Below are positions 36,163 through 45,057 of a stretch of DNA of 64,000 nucleotides, piece by piece. Under the pieces are notes generated by a model, which worked only from the letters and a program-made list of their open reading frames with translations, did no database searches and was not told the origin of the DNA. A program made the translations under genes and the position numbers. Within the stretch, counting starts at the first letter, position 1, and each line of letters begins with the position of its first letter. This DNA is from CAZFGK01 sp964518635 (lineage in GTDB: Bacteria > Zixibacteria > MSB-5A5 > GN15 > FEB-12), in NCBI GenBank assembly GCA_964518635.1, contig CAZFGK010000003.1:62001-126000 (forward strand), read 5' to 3'.

Positions 36163-37584
36163 TCATTGTCTGTGCTGCTCTGGGGTGTGATTTGTATCCA
36201 ATTTGAGTACCCATCTTCCAACCGCGTACGATAGTGATGTCGCAAGCAAAGCGGGAATCGCGGTTGGCAGACCAAGTGGTGACGCACCAGCGGGATCAAG
36301 ACGCTGCGCAATCTCCCAGTAGAGCACCACTGCTCCCCCGACCCCCATCGTTGCGAATGCCCAATGCGCAGACATGCGCGGGCCGTAGAAGGAGGCGATC
36401 ACCGGCACCAGAAGCATGCCAGCGGCGAGTGAACCAAAGAGATACCATATCTGTACCACCGATGAAAAAATCGCCGCCACTGCGAGGGAACAGAGAACCG
36501 CAATGAGCAAACCAACAATCAGACTGTTGCGAAGATGCTCCTGAGATACTGGCTGCTTCCAGTCATTCGCAAATGTCGTCGCTGCGATGAAAAGATAAGA
36601 ATCAACACTCGATTGTGCTGTGGCAACCACCGCCAGCAGAAATATCCCTGCAACTCCTATTGGCAGATAATGGAGGGCGAGCGCAGGATAAGAAAGAGTC
36701 CCGCCCAACTCTGGTGACAGGAGCGCCTTGGCATACAAGGCACAGGAGATACTCAGGAAGTCAAAGAGCACCCAGCAGAGAATCGAAAGGAGAATTCCCC
36801 TGCTCGGTATCTTCGAACCCTGCGTCGCCAGACACCTTTGGAAAAATGCCGGATCAACTAATGTCGCCAGCGCGACTATGAACCACCCTGCGATCCCCAG
36901 CCATGCGGTAGATGTCGATGGTGGCGTCAGGAATTCCATTGAGAGTGATTGCTGTAGGAATTCAAACCCGCCAAATTTGAACAGGAGGAAGAGAAAAAGG
37001 ACGATAAACCCCAGATACATGAGGATAGTCTGGAATATATCAGTCCGTACGACCGAGCGGAATCCACCGATTGCGAGATAGGCAACCGACACAAGACTCA
37101 AGAGTGGGGCGGAAAACCAGAACGACCAGCCGAAGAGATATTCTGCAAGGGTTGCGAGAATCAAAATATACGCACCAGGAAGGACCATCAGAAAAATCAC
37201 CGATGCAGCTGTTCTGCCAACAAGCGGACTGTATTGCTTGCTCAGATGATCAGGAAGGGAGAGTGCTCTCGATTTTCGGATCGGTTCAGCCAGAAATATC
37301 GCAAAGAGAAAGGCCGCGCAATAGTAGGGCAGCCCAAACACAAAGAATGTTTCGATACCGTGCGACCAGGTGTACTCACTGATTCCGGTGATACCGCCGT
37401 ACCAGGTCGAGACCAGTGATGCCACAAATGCAGGAAGGGTCAGTTGTCTCCCGCCAAGCAGCAGCTCAGTTGAGCTGTCTGCTTGTGCGGACATCATTCT
37501 GCGCTTCTGGAATCCAAGCAGAAACAGCAGCACGAAGTAACTCGCCAGAATTGCGATATCGACCCAATGGAGACTCTTTGTCAT
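36163..37584 (-). CDS. Sodium:solute symporter family protein, predicted thiamin-related transporter
   Basis: 473 residues with about 13 transmembrane helices. The SSF signature is present: DIAILASYFVLLFLLGFQ in helix 1, RQLTLPAFVASLVSTWYGG, GFRSVVRTDIFQTILMYLGF and the ATAQSSVDSYLFIAAT region that provides the Na2-site Ser/Thr. The start is 4 bases after the stop of the TonB-dependent receptor, whose mRNA carries a TPP riboswitch. That places the transporter in thiamin or thiamin-precursor uptake; SSF members under THI-box control are known from comparative work (ThiV-type). The exact substrate is an inference. Confidence 0.82.
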   Translation of the reverse strand: MTKSLHWVDIAILASYFVLLFLLGFQKRRMMSAQADSSTELLLGGRQLTLPAFVASLVSTWYGGITGISEYTWSHGIETFFVFGLPYYCAAFLFAIFLAEPIRKSRALSLPDHLSKQYSPLVGRTAASVIFLMVLPGAYILILATLAEYLFGWSFWFSAPLLSLVSVAYLAIGGFRSVVRTDIFQTILMYLGFIVLFLFLLFKFGGFEFLQQSLSMEFLTPPSTSTAWLGIAGWFIVALATLVDPAFFQRCLATQGSKIPSRGILLSILCWVLFDFLSISCALYAKALLSPELGGTLSYPALALHYLPIGVAGIFLLAVVATAQSSVDSYLFIAATTFANDWKQPVSQEHLRNSLIVGLLIAVLCSLAVAAIFSSVVQIWYLFGSLAAGMLLVPVIASFYGPRMSAHWAFATMGVGGAVVLYWEIAQRLDPAGASPLGLPTAIPALLATSLSYAVGRWVLKLDTNHTPEQHRQ

Positions 37585-37588
37585 CTCC

Positions 37589-39949
37589 TCAGTCGAATCT
37601 CATCTCAAGTAGGAAGAAAATTGAACGCTCGGCAGCGACATAATATTCCGCCCCGCCAACCAGTGTGGCAGGTGCATTGATGTTTTCAGCAACTAGGTAA
37701 TTCCAACCATACCCTGATCGTTCATACTTCTTATTGAAGAGATTGTCGACCGTCACAACTGCGCGGATACTCCCCAGGCCAGCAACCGGACGAATCGTAG
37801 CGCCAAGATCAAAGCCGACAGTCAGCACCGGATCGATAGCGAGGGAGTCGATATTCCCAAGCTCAAGAAATTGCTTCCCGGCAGCTTGCAAACGAAGTGT
37901 CCCTTCGACTGACTTCGATTGATAAGCGATCCGCGCTGACCCCAGAAACTCAGGAAATGCCAGCCCATTACGATCACTGAATCGGTATTCTTCTAAGCGC
38001 AAGTAGTTGAAATCCGGATCGTAAACATCAAGTGTGTCGACAAAATCGCGCACCGTATATCGCTGCCATGAAACTGCTCCGCTGATTGTCCATGAACGAG
38101 CAACCTCCCAGCTCCCTTCTGCTTCGACGCCGAATCGTGTCGATCCATCTGCGTTCGCAGTAGCGAGCTGCCCGCTGGATGGATTAATCCCACCGTACGG
38201 AATAATCTCATTCTCGAAATTCATGTAATAGAGATTCAGATTGCCACGATGCTTGTCGGTTCGCGTGCGGATTCCGATTTCCAGTGCGGTCACACGTTCG
38301 GCATCAAAGAGAGGATCACCGAATTGATAGCTGGTATCCGCGCCATTGACAGTCTGGCGATCGATGGCGAGGGAGGGAAACACGTTCGGATTACTTGCAT
38401 CATAGACCGCCGCGTCAGTCGGTGCACGAGAGACGATCCCGAATGAGCCGTACAAGCCGGTCTCTCGTTTCTCATTCTTCTCAAGCGACAACACTGCACC
38501 GACTTTTGGCGAGAGAAAAAGCCAGTCGGTTGTAAAATCGAATCCGCGAAAGAGTCCGAGCTTTTCCTGCTTGAAATCATATTGCTGCACTCGCGCATGA
38601 AGCCCACCGGAGAGTTGCAACTGCTCACTCGCTGCGCGAGAAATTTCCACGCCGAGACTTCCGACCAGCTTCTTTCCTTCCCAGCGATAGTAGCGATGCG
38701 GGAAGATGCTCAACGAAGATGCCTGCTCAGTGCGGATAACATCACCTGTGTGATCGGATGCGAAAGTATAGAATGATCCAATGATCGCCTCAGAGCCATT
38801 GTCATGTGTCTGCGACAATCGTCCGGTCCATCCTAACTGCCCTTTCGTGACACTTTGCTGACGAACAAGGTCACCGGCGGCAAGGTCATTCGTGAGAGTT
38901 GAATCGATTCCATACTCCGCGTAACTCGCCGCTGCGACGTATTGCTCAAAGTAGCCACGACCACGAACAAAATAGAGAGTATTGGCAAGATGGACTCGAT
39001 CAGACAACTCCCACTGATGATGCAGATGATAATGCGGCTGAGTGAAATTATCGGTCTCACCGACATAGGTCAGCGGATTGAAACGGCGATCGATAGCAAT
39101 TTGATCTCGTGAGATTCCAAAGAAGCTCAAATGCAGATTGGTCGGCCCGCCGAAGATGAGCAACTCAGTCGACATCTTCGGATCGATTCGACCGACTGAC
39201 AGAAAATAGCCGGTCGCTTTCGCCCAGCTTTGTGTGCGATATCCATCCGATTTCTGCTGAGAGATACGCCCGTGAAAGGCATAGTGTCCATCGATGATCC
39301 CTGATGAAAAATCAACCGATCCGATCGCACTCTCACCGATTTTCTTGTTCTCGTTGTAGAGATACCCTTGACCAAGACGAACTCGAGTTTCACGTTTTCG
39401 TGCAAAGACCGAACTCACCACATTGATCGATCCTCCAAAGGCCGGGTCTCCATACTGCGCATTCCCGATTCCACGCTGCACCTGCAAATCGGTGACTGAT
39501 GCGAGAAAATCGGGAAGATCGACCCAGTAAGAATATTGATCTTCAGGATCATTCAGCGGCACACCATTCAGATAGGTCGCAATACGGCGATCATCGAAGC
39601 CACGTATCGATGTGTAGGTGTATCCCAGTGACCCGCCGGCATCAGAATAGCTGTAGACTCCGGCTGTCTGCGCTGCAAGAAGTGAGGGATCGTCGAGGGT
39701 GTGACGTTTCGCAATCTCTGCTCGATTCAGACTGCTGAAACTGACCGGATCATTCGCCGCGGCAGTTGTTCCGATGACCGTCACGCTGTCGATTTCGCGT
39801 GGTACGGAATCGACTTGCGCTGATTCATCCATCTGCTCTGCAGCATGGATACTGAACGCACGTGCGAAGAAAAGAAAGGTGAGAGTGGCAAAAAGCAGAC
39901 GCGCACGAATGCGATACCACCCGGGCTGATGGATTGGAGTGAAAGACAT
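37589..39949 (-). CDS. TonB-dependent outer-membrane receptor under TPP control
   Basis: 786 residues from ATG 39949, chosen because GGGAGG lies 8 nt upstream. A signal peptide (LLFATLTFLFFARAFSIHA) is followed by a short linker and the plug domain: DSVTVIGTT, then SIRGFDDRRIATYLNGVPLN, with DLQVQRGIGNAQYGDPAFGG and SINVVSS closing the plug. The rest shows alternating beta-strands of a 22-strand barrel (for example LRLQAAGKQFLELGNI). The C-terminal end FLLEMRFD is a barrel closure strand. It brings scarce ligands across the outer membrane with TonB energy. The TPP riboswitch upstream predicts thiamin or its phosphates or precursors as ligand. The SSF transporter follows in the same operon. 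Confidence 0.9.
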   Translation of the reverse strand: MSFTPIHQPGWYRIRARLLFATLTFLFFARAFSIHAAEQMDESAQVDSVPREIDSVTVIGTTAAANDPVSFSSLNRAEIAKRHTLDDPSLLAAQTAGVYSYSDAGGSLGYTYTSIRGFDDRRIATYLNGVPLNDPEDQYSYWVDLPDFLASVTDLQVQRGIGNAQYGDPAFGGSINVVSSVFARKRETRVRLGQGYLYNENKKIGESAIGSVDFSSGIIDGHYAFHGRISQQKSDGYRTQSWAKATGYFLSVGRIDPKMSTELLIFGGPTNLHLSFFGISRDQIAIDRRFNPLTYVGETDNFTQPHYHLHHQWELSDRVHLANTLYFVRGRGYFEQYVAAASYAEYGIDSTLTNDLAAGDLVRQQSVTKGQLGWTGRLSQTHDNGSEAIIGSFYTFASDHTGDVIRTEQASSLSIFPHRYYRWEGKKLVGSLGVEISRAASEQLQLSGGLHARVQQYDFKQEKLGLFRGFDFTTDWLFLSPKVGAVLSLEKNEKRETGLYGSFGIVSRAPTDAAVYDASNPNVFPSLAIDRQTVNGADTSYQFGDPLFDAERVTALEIGIRTRTDKHRGNLNLYYMNFENEIIPYGGINPSSGQLATANADGSTRFGVEAEGSWEVARSWTISGAVSWQRYTVRDFVDTLDVYDPDFNYLRLEEYRFSDRNGLAFPEFLGSARIAYQSKSVEGTLRLQAAGKQFLELGNIDSLAIDPVLTVGFDLGATIRPVAGLGSIRAVVTVDNLFNKKYERSGYGWNYLVAENINAPATLVGGAEYYVAAERSIFFLLEMRFD

Positions 39950-40061
39950 GTGACGACCTCCCGAACATGACGTTCGTTTTTGTAGAGTCCGTCCTGACTG
40001 AATAGGTCGCCGACACAGCACCTGCTACGTGCAATGCAGCTCAGGGGATGTTTTGACATCT

Positions 40062-40142
40062 CCGTTTCCCTACGCCGGTATTACCCGGGTCAGGTCATGG
40101 GGGTATGATCTCAGGCGGCTTTTTGTACGCCACCCCCAACGG
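40062..40142 (-). promoter_or_regulatory. TPP riboswitch (THI box)
   Basis: On the minus strand the order is that of the THI element: P1 arm CCGTT (40142-40138), GGGGGTGGC, then CTGAGATCATACCC, ACCTGACCCGGGTAATACC and GGCGTAGGGA, closing with AACGG (40066-40062), which pairs with the first arm. CTGAGA-ATACCC and GGGTAATACCGGCGTAGGGA are the most conserved parts of all TPP riboswitches. A stem GGAGATGT/ACATCCCC overlaps the 3' edge (about 40044-40063) and may be part of the expression platform; no T run follows, so control may be at translation. It precedes the receptor start by about 110 nt and should switch the receptor-symporter operon off when TPP is abundant. Confidence 0.95.
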
Positions 40143-40247
40143 GTCTGTTAATTTTTCAGAGGGTATATAGAGGGATGTGGGGGAATCGTCAAGGGAGTGG
40201 CGCTGTTGTGCTGGCACGACACCTTCCCAACGTGAGAGAGCATCTTT

Positions 40248-40271
40248 GTCACCCTGAGCCTGTCGAAGGGT
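40248..40271. repeat. REP-like palindrome, copy 2
   Basis: GTCACCCTGAGCCTGTCGAA followed by GGGT, in the 235-bp region between the riboswitch and the kinase gene. The rest of this region shows no gene and no clear promoter for the kinase. Confidence 0.8.
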
Positions 40272-40377
40272 CTTCATACACTCCCCCTCTCTGATTTCTC
40301 TTTGAGATTCACCCCTCAATCCCGCATCCTATGGGCTGTATCTGCTCACTCCAAATTGAAGACAGGACAAGATCGAC

Positions 40378-43056
40378 GTGAACGAAGGTGCTCTCACTCC
40401 CGGCAGCAAGCTGGGTCCCTATGAAATTCTCTCCCAACTCGGTGCCGGTGGGATGGGGGAGGTCTATGTCGCGAAAGACACCCGACTGGATCGTCAGGTC
40501 GCGATCAAAGTCCTCCCCTCTCATGTCGCCAACAATCCTGATCTTCGTCTTCGCTTCGAGCGTGAGGCACGCGCAATCTCCAGTCTGAATCATCCCAATA
40601 TCTGCTCCCTGTACGATGTCGGGAATCAGGACGGGGTTGAATATCTCGTCATGGAGTATCTACAAGGGGAGACTCTCGCCGCTCGTCTGGAGCGGGGCCC
40701 GATTCCGGTTGATGAGATCTTGACCTATGCCGTTCAGATCGCGGATGCTCTCGATAAGGCCCATCGCCAGAATCTGATTCATCGCGACCTGAAGACGCTC
40801 AACATCATGCTCACCAAGAACGGCGCGAAGCTGCTCGATTTCGGCCTCGCCAAGATTCAAATGGGAAGTGGCGTCATCACCGGCATGACCGGACTCACCC
40901 ATACCACCCCCCTCACCGGCGAAGGGGCGATTGTCGGCACACTCCAGTATATGTCACCGGAGCAGGTCGAAGGAAAAGAGGCCGACACTCGCTCGGATTT
41001 ATTCTCTTTCGGCGTCGTGCTCTATGAAATGGTCACCGGCAAGCGACCATTCAGCGGAAAAAGTCAGGCGAGCTTGATGGCGTCAATATTGCGAGAAGAC
41101 CCTCGCTCGGTTACTGAGTTCCAACCGGAGACACCGCCAGCACTCGTTCGTGTGATCAAGCAATGCCTGTCGAAAGACCCCGACGAACGCTGGCAGAGTG
41201 CCAGAGATTTGTTGCATCAGCTCAAGTGGATCAACGAGGGTGGCTCTCTCGCTGGAATCGCCGCTCCGATTGCCGCCAAGCGAAAGAAGACGATGCAGCT
41301 CGCCTGGATTGTTTCCGCGGTGCTGGGAGTTTCGACCGTCACACTGGGAGTCCTCTACTTCGGGCAGAAAAAGGAGATTCCACAGGTCAATCGATTCACT
41401 ATCAGTGGCGGACCGACTATTCGAAACATGCGTTGGCCGATGATCTCCCCCGATGGTCGCATGATCGCATTCAATGCGACCGACACCGGCGGGAAGCAGA
41501 TGATCTGGATCAGGTCACTCGAATCACTTGATGCAGTACCTCTCACCGGAACCGAAAACCCGGGGCGCCCCTTCTGGTCCCCAGACAGCAAGCAGATTGC
41601 ATACTTCGCGGACGGAAAGCTCAGACGAGTGGCCGCTGCCGGTGGGCCAGTCCAATTGATCGCAGCTGCCGCGAACTCTGCGGATGGTGCGTGGGGAAGA
41701 AATGATGTTATTCTCTTTGATGGTCGCCGAGGGGACGCTATTCGACAGATTGCTGCAAATGGTGGGACTATCTCAGACGCGGTACCAGTAAAAGGTGACA
41801 GCCTCGCCAATTTCGGCTGGCCCTGTTTTCTGCCTGACGGAGAGCATTTCATCTACCTTGATATTCGAAACGACAGCGACACCAGCTCTCTAGGCAGCAG
41901 GGTGATGCTCGGTTCATTGAAAGCGGGAGAAATGGCCGAACCATTGTTCAACTCATCAAGTCGTCCATTGTATGATCCCGCTGGCTACATTCTGAGCGTG
42001 GAAGGAAACATCCTCACGGCGCGAAAGTTCAATTTCCCCGGCGACAAGAAGGTGGGAGAACCGTTCCCGTTAGCCGAAGTGAGTGCTACCAGCACCAACC
42101 GACAGGCAGATTTCAGCTTAAGCGAAAATGGCACGCTCATCTATCAACCGGAATTTTCTAGAACAGCAAGTGATCTGGTCTGGGTCGATCGCGCCGGACG
42201 TGTTCTTGATACGGTCGCATCGAATCAACGTTTCTGGGATATGGATATCTCTCCTGACGGAAAGCGACTCGCATATTCACAAGGTTCTGAGGAGGGTTTT
42301 GGCACTGATGTCTGGACTCTCGATTTGGAACGAAAAGTGAGCACCCAGGCGACATTTGCACCGGGTTCTGAAGAATGGCCGATCTGGTCTCCTGACGGAT
42401 CAGAAGTCTACTATACCAGCAGTGACAAGGGCTGGAAGCTCGTTCGTAAGAAGATGAGCAGAGATGGTGACGGAGAAATATTCCCGACTGCTGGCAAAGA
42501 TACTTCTGTTGCGGCAATCGACTGGTCACCACGCGGCGATTGCCTCTCGCTCCTCTACCAGGTCTCCGGAAACAACACTGACCTTGTCCTTTACTATCCC
42601 GGACCGCCGTCACGATTCGAGACCTTCGCCTCCACCCCATTTTTTGAATTTCAAGCTATCTTCTCACCCGACGGAAGAGCTATCGCCTACCAGAGTGTGG
42701 AATCTGGTGAAATTCAGTTGTATGTTCGCGAACTGGAAGGAAACGGCGAAAAGATCCAACTGACTACTGAAGGTGCCGAGTCTCCAGTGTGGAGTTCTGA
42801 TGGGCGAGAACTTTTCTATTACTCATTGCAGGGGAAGTTGAAAAGCATTGCCATCTCTACCAGCCCCAGTTTGAAAATCGGTGCAACTACTACTCTCTTT
42901 GATTTCCCGCTTGAACTCGGCGGCAGAGCAATGACAAGGCGATTTATAGTTTCGAGCGACGGGCAGCGTTTCCTGATGAATCGTCGCAACTCAACTACTT
43001 CTGTACAGTCATTTGTACTTGTCCAGAACTGGACGAGTTTGTTGATGAAGGATTAG
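40378..43056 (+). CDS. Membrane Ser/Thr protein kinase with TolB/PD40-like beta-propeller
   Basis: 892 residues from GTG 40378. Kinase domain 13-280: GAGGMGEVY P-loop, Lys in QVAIKVL (about 44), HRDLKTLNIM (about 135) and LLDFGLAK (about 154), then YMSPEQVEG and an APE-like region. HRDLKPxN is the usual catalytic loop; here the proline is Thr. A linker and one transmembrane helix (about 306-325, AWIVSAVLGVSTVTLGVLYF) precede an extracytoplasmic beta-propeller with at least seven PD40-type blades (MISPDGRMIAFN, FWSPDSKQIAYF, DISPDGKRLAYS, IWSPDGSEVYYT, AIFSPDGRAIAYQ, VWSSDGRELFYY). The propeller is likely the sensor and the cytoplasmic kinase the output. No phosphatase or substrate gene is adjacent. 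Confidence 0.92.
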   Translation: MNEGALTPGSKLGPYEILSQLGAGGMGEVYVAKDTRLDRQVAIKVLPSHVANNPDLRLRFEREARAISSLNHPNICSLYDVGNQDGVEYLVMEYLQGETLAARLERGPIPVDEILTYAVQIADALDKAHRQNLIHRDLKTLNIMLTKNGAKLLDFGLAKIQMGSGVITGMTGLTHTTPLTGEGAIVGTLQYMSPEQVEGKEADTRSDLFSFGVVLYEMVTGKRPFSGKSQASLMASILREDPRSVTEFQPETPPALVRVIKQCLSKDPDERWQSARDLLHQLKWINEGGSLAGIAAPIAAKRKKTMQLAWIVSAVLGVSTVTLGVLYFGQKKEIPQVNRFTISGGPTIRNMRWPMISPDGRMIAFNATDTGGKQMIWIRSLESLDAVPLTGTENPGRPFWSPDSKQIAYFADGKLRRVAAAGGPVQLIAAAANSADGAWGRNDVILFDGRRGDAIRQIAANGGTISDAVPVKGDSLANFGWPCFLPDGEHFIYLDIRNDSDTSSLGSRVMLGSLKAGEMAEPLFNSSSRPLYDPAGYILSVEGNILTARKFNFPGDKKVGEPFPLAEVSATSTNRQADFSLSENGTLIYQPEFSRTASDLVWVDRAGRVLDTVASNQRFWDMDISPDGKRLAYSQGSEEGFGTDVWTLDLERKVSTQATFAPGSEEWPIWSPDGSEVYYTSSDKGWKLVRKKMSRDGDGEIFPTAGKDTSVAAIDWSPRGDCLSLLYQVSGNNTDLVLYYPGPPSRFETFASTPFFEFQAIFSPDGRAIAYQSVESGEIQLYVRELEGNGEKIQLTTEGAESPVWSSDGRELFYYSLQGKLKSIAISTSPSLKIGATTTLFDFPLELGGRAMTRRFIVSSDGQRFLMNRRNSTTSVQSFVLVQNWTSLLMKD

Positions 43057-43606
43057 GGGCTTTCGTGTCTTTTTGGTCCGCTCCCGCTTCGGGTGCGGGG
43101 TCTTCTCTTGCAGGGACGGTCCGGCTTTGCGAACCGGCCTCTTAAACAGAGTAGCGCGAGAGAGAGGCAGGTTCCGAAGCGAGACGCTGCCCTACAAGAA
43201 TCAATAGCGCATTTTCTTGTCACCCTGAGCCTGTCGAAGGGTGACTTCAGCGGTTACGATGGGAAGTCATGCTTCGACAAGCTCAGCATGACAAGAGAAA
43301 ATTTTCAGAAGTATAATCCATACTCGCCTCCCCGCACCTGAAGCAGGTGACGGGCCACCAAGATAGGATTCTTGTGCGCGGCAGGCCTCCCGGCCTGCCC
43401 GTCTTCATCCAAACCCAGGGCATGCCCTGAGGCACCGAAGAAAAGAAGTCACCCTTCGACAGGCTCAGGGTGACAAGAATTGAAAATGGCGGCTTGGAAG
43501 CCAAACCGCCCTACAAAGATAAGAGACATCTTGTCTCCCTGTACATCTCCCCCTCTTCACCCTGAGCTTGTCGAAGGGTCTTCTTCATCCCTACCTTCCC
43601 CCCACA
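43057..43606. repeat. Cluster of REP-like palindromes and mosaic repeats (no gene)
   Basis: 550 bp without a convincing gene. Four palindromic units are seen: 43219-43245 (arms GTCACCCT/AGGGTGAC), 43266-43292 (arms GTCATGCT/AGCATGAC), 43448-43474 (GTCACCCT/AGGGTGAC) and 43557-43579. The cores GAGC(C/T)TGTCGA are shared in both orientations. A GC-rich stem GGCAGGC/GCCTGCC lies at 43382-43400, as near 28340. The first 160 bp hold GGACGGTCCGGC and GAACCGGCC, reading like another repeat family. Open frames across this block read repeat sequence and are not genes. Confidence 0.85.
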
Positions 43607-44629
43607 ATGTCCCCACGTCGTATCCTCGTCACCGGAGCTAATGGCTTCATCGGCTCTCGCCTCTGTGCCTACCTGCACGCAAAAGGGGAACACCCCATCG
43701 CCCAGGTCAGAAAATCAGGCAACCAGGAGTTGCTCGACAGCATCGAAATCGAAAAACGATTCGGTGATGTCACCGACGCTGCGTCATTGATGCCGATGAT
43801 GAACGACATCGACGTCGTCATTCACAATGCTGGAATTGTCAAAGCGAAACAGGAAGATGAGTTCTGGAAGGTCAACGTCGACGGCACCAGCAACGTGGTC
43901 GAGGCGATCAGGAAGAGTGGGCGATCCATTCATCTGGTACTGATCTCCTCACTCGCCGCGGTCGGACCGTCACAGAAATCTCCGCTTCACGAATCCAGCC
44001 CAATGCAGCCAGTCACAGCTTATGGAGAATCGAAACGGGACGCCGAAGCGGTAGCTATTAAGGCATCAGCATACATGCCAGTGACCATTCTTCGTCCCAG
44101 TGGAGTCTATGGCCCGGGTGATCGGGAGAGTTTCACTCTCTTTAAGGCGGTCGCCAACGGCTTCAAGCCGATACTTGGAAATCCAGACCGAAGGATACAG
44201 TTGATTCATGTCGACGACCTCGTCCGCGCAATTCACGCCGCTGCCACACTCCCGTTGTTGACCGAAGGGAAGCAGTGTCGTACCTACCATCTCGCCGATG
44301 CAGAACCCCACACCATGCGACAACTCTTCGATCAGCTCGATCAGGTCAACACCGAGATGACCGGCAAGAAGGCGATGACAATTCTTATTCCGAGCGGACT
44401 TCTCAAAGCAATCGCGCGACTCTCAAAATTGATTCTCCCATTGTTTGGCCAGACACCAATGCTCACTCCGCGCAAAGCCACAGAATTACTCGGAAGTTGG
44501 GAGGTTTCGACCTCTCGCGCCGAGGCAGATCTCGGTTTTCGATCTTCCATTTCGTTTCGAGATGGAGCGCGTGGGACGTTTGAGTGGTATCGACAAATGG
44601 GCTGGCTAGGTAGCAGAGGTATCCGCTGA
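43607..44629 (+). CDS. Extended SDR family NAD(P)-dependent epimerase/dehydratase-like protein
   Basis: 340 residues from ATG 43607. A longer frame beginning at 43568 starts inside a REP palindrome, so its first 13 codons are repeat sequence. Rossmann motif RILVTGANGFIGSRLCAYL, then NAGIVK (start of the NNAG-like strand), LISSLAAVG, and the YxxxK pair in AYGESKRDAEAVA (about 144-148). LRPSGVYGPGDRESF follows. This is the layout of extended SDR enzymes that act on sugar nucleotides, steroids or isoprenoids. A second SDR gene of similar design follows after the small membrane protein. No substrate can be named. Confidence 0.87.
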   Translation: MSPRRILVTGANGFIGSRLCAYLHAKGEHPIAQVRKSGNQELLDSIEIEKRFGDVTDAASLMPMMNDIDVVIHNAGIVKAKQEDEFWKVNVDGTSNVVEAIRKSGRSIHLVLISSLAAVGPSQKSPLHESSPMQPVTAYGESKRDAEAVAIKASAYMPVTILRPSGVYGPGDRESFTLFKAVANGFKPILGNPDRRIQLIHVDDLVRAIHAAATLPLLTEGKQCRTYHLADAEPHTMRQLFDQLDQVNTEMTGKKAMTILIPSGLLKAIARLSKLILPLFGQTPMLTPRKATELLGSWEVSTSRAEADLGFRSSISFRDGARGTFEWYRQMGWLGSRGIR

Positions 44630-44655
44630 TCAATAGTCCCCTGCTCATCGCCTGT

Positions 44656-45045
44656 TTGATCTTTGGTGGTATTGCGGTCGGACTGATTGGCATCTTGCTG
44701 TTGTATGTGGAGCGATTTTTTGTAACCCCGACAGGGCGCGGCTCACGCCTGATTGAAAAAGGGGGATGGTCGCATTTCAGTGCGACGATTTTCATGGATC
44801 TGATTTTCTACGTCGCGATTCCGACTTTCGCCTATGCATCATTTTATGTCGTCCTCCCCTTTTCAGGTGTGCGCGCCGGGCTTGCCACTGCACTCATTGC
44901 AGTACTGATCGGTGCAGCCCCGGTGTTGATGACACTGTCGACGAGAACCAAACTCCCCCTTTCATTTCTGCTTTTTCAATTACTCGGTCAGATGCTCAAA
45001 GCCGCCGGTGGTCTGAGTGTGATTGCCTATCTCTATCATTTATAG
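44656..45045 (+). CDS. Small integral membrane protein between two SDR genes
   Basis: About 129 residues from TTG 44656, with four likely transmembrane helices. The first helix would be cut by this start. The frame is open upstream to 44614, and CTG 44626 or ATC 44629 (which overlaps the TGA of the SDR gene) would restore NSPLLIACLIFGGIAVGLIG; an AGAGG site at 44615-44619 fits them. The remaining motif GRGSRLIEKGGWSHFSATI lies in a loop. No family is recognised. Tight spacing on both sides suggests that it works with the two SDR enzymes, perhaps anchoring them at the membrane. Confidence 0.65.
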   Translation: MIFGGIAVGLIGILLLYVERFFVTPTGRGSRLIEKGGWSHFSATIFMDLIFYVAIPTFAYASFYVVLPFSGVRAGLATALIAVLIGAAPVLMTLSTRTKLPLSFLLFQLLGQMLKAAGGLSVIAYLYHL

Positions 45046-45057
45046 AGCGATTTGACG

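Noticed and set aside
42158..42640. 160-codon frame opposite the kinase propeller
   Set aside because: Shadow of regular PD40 blades; basic, low-complexity product.
43093..43341. Frame of about 80 codons in the REP cluster
   Set aside because: Codons read repeat palindromes; the same sequence occurs in several intergenic places.
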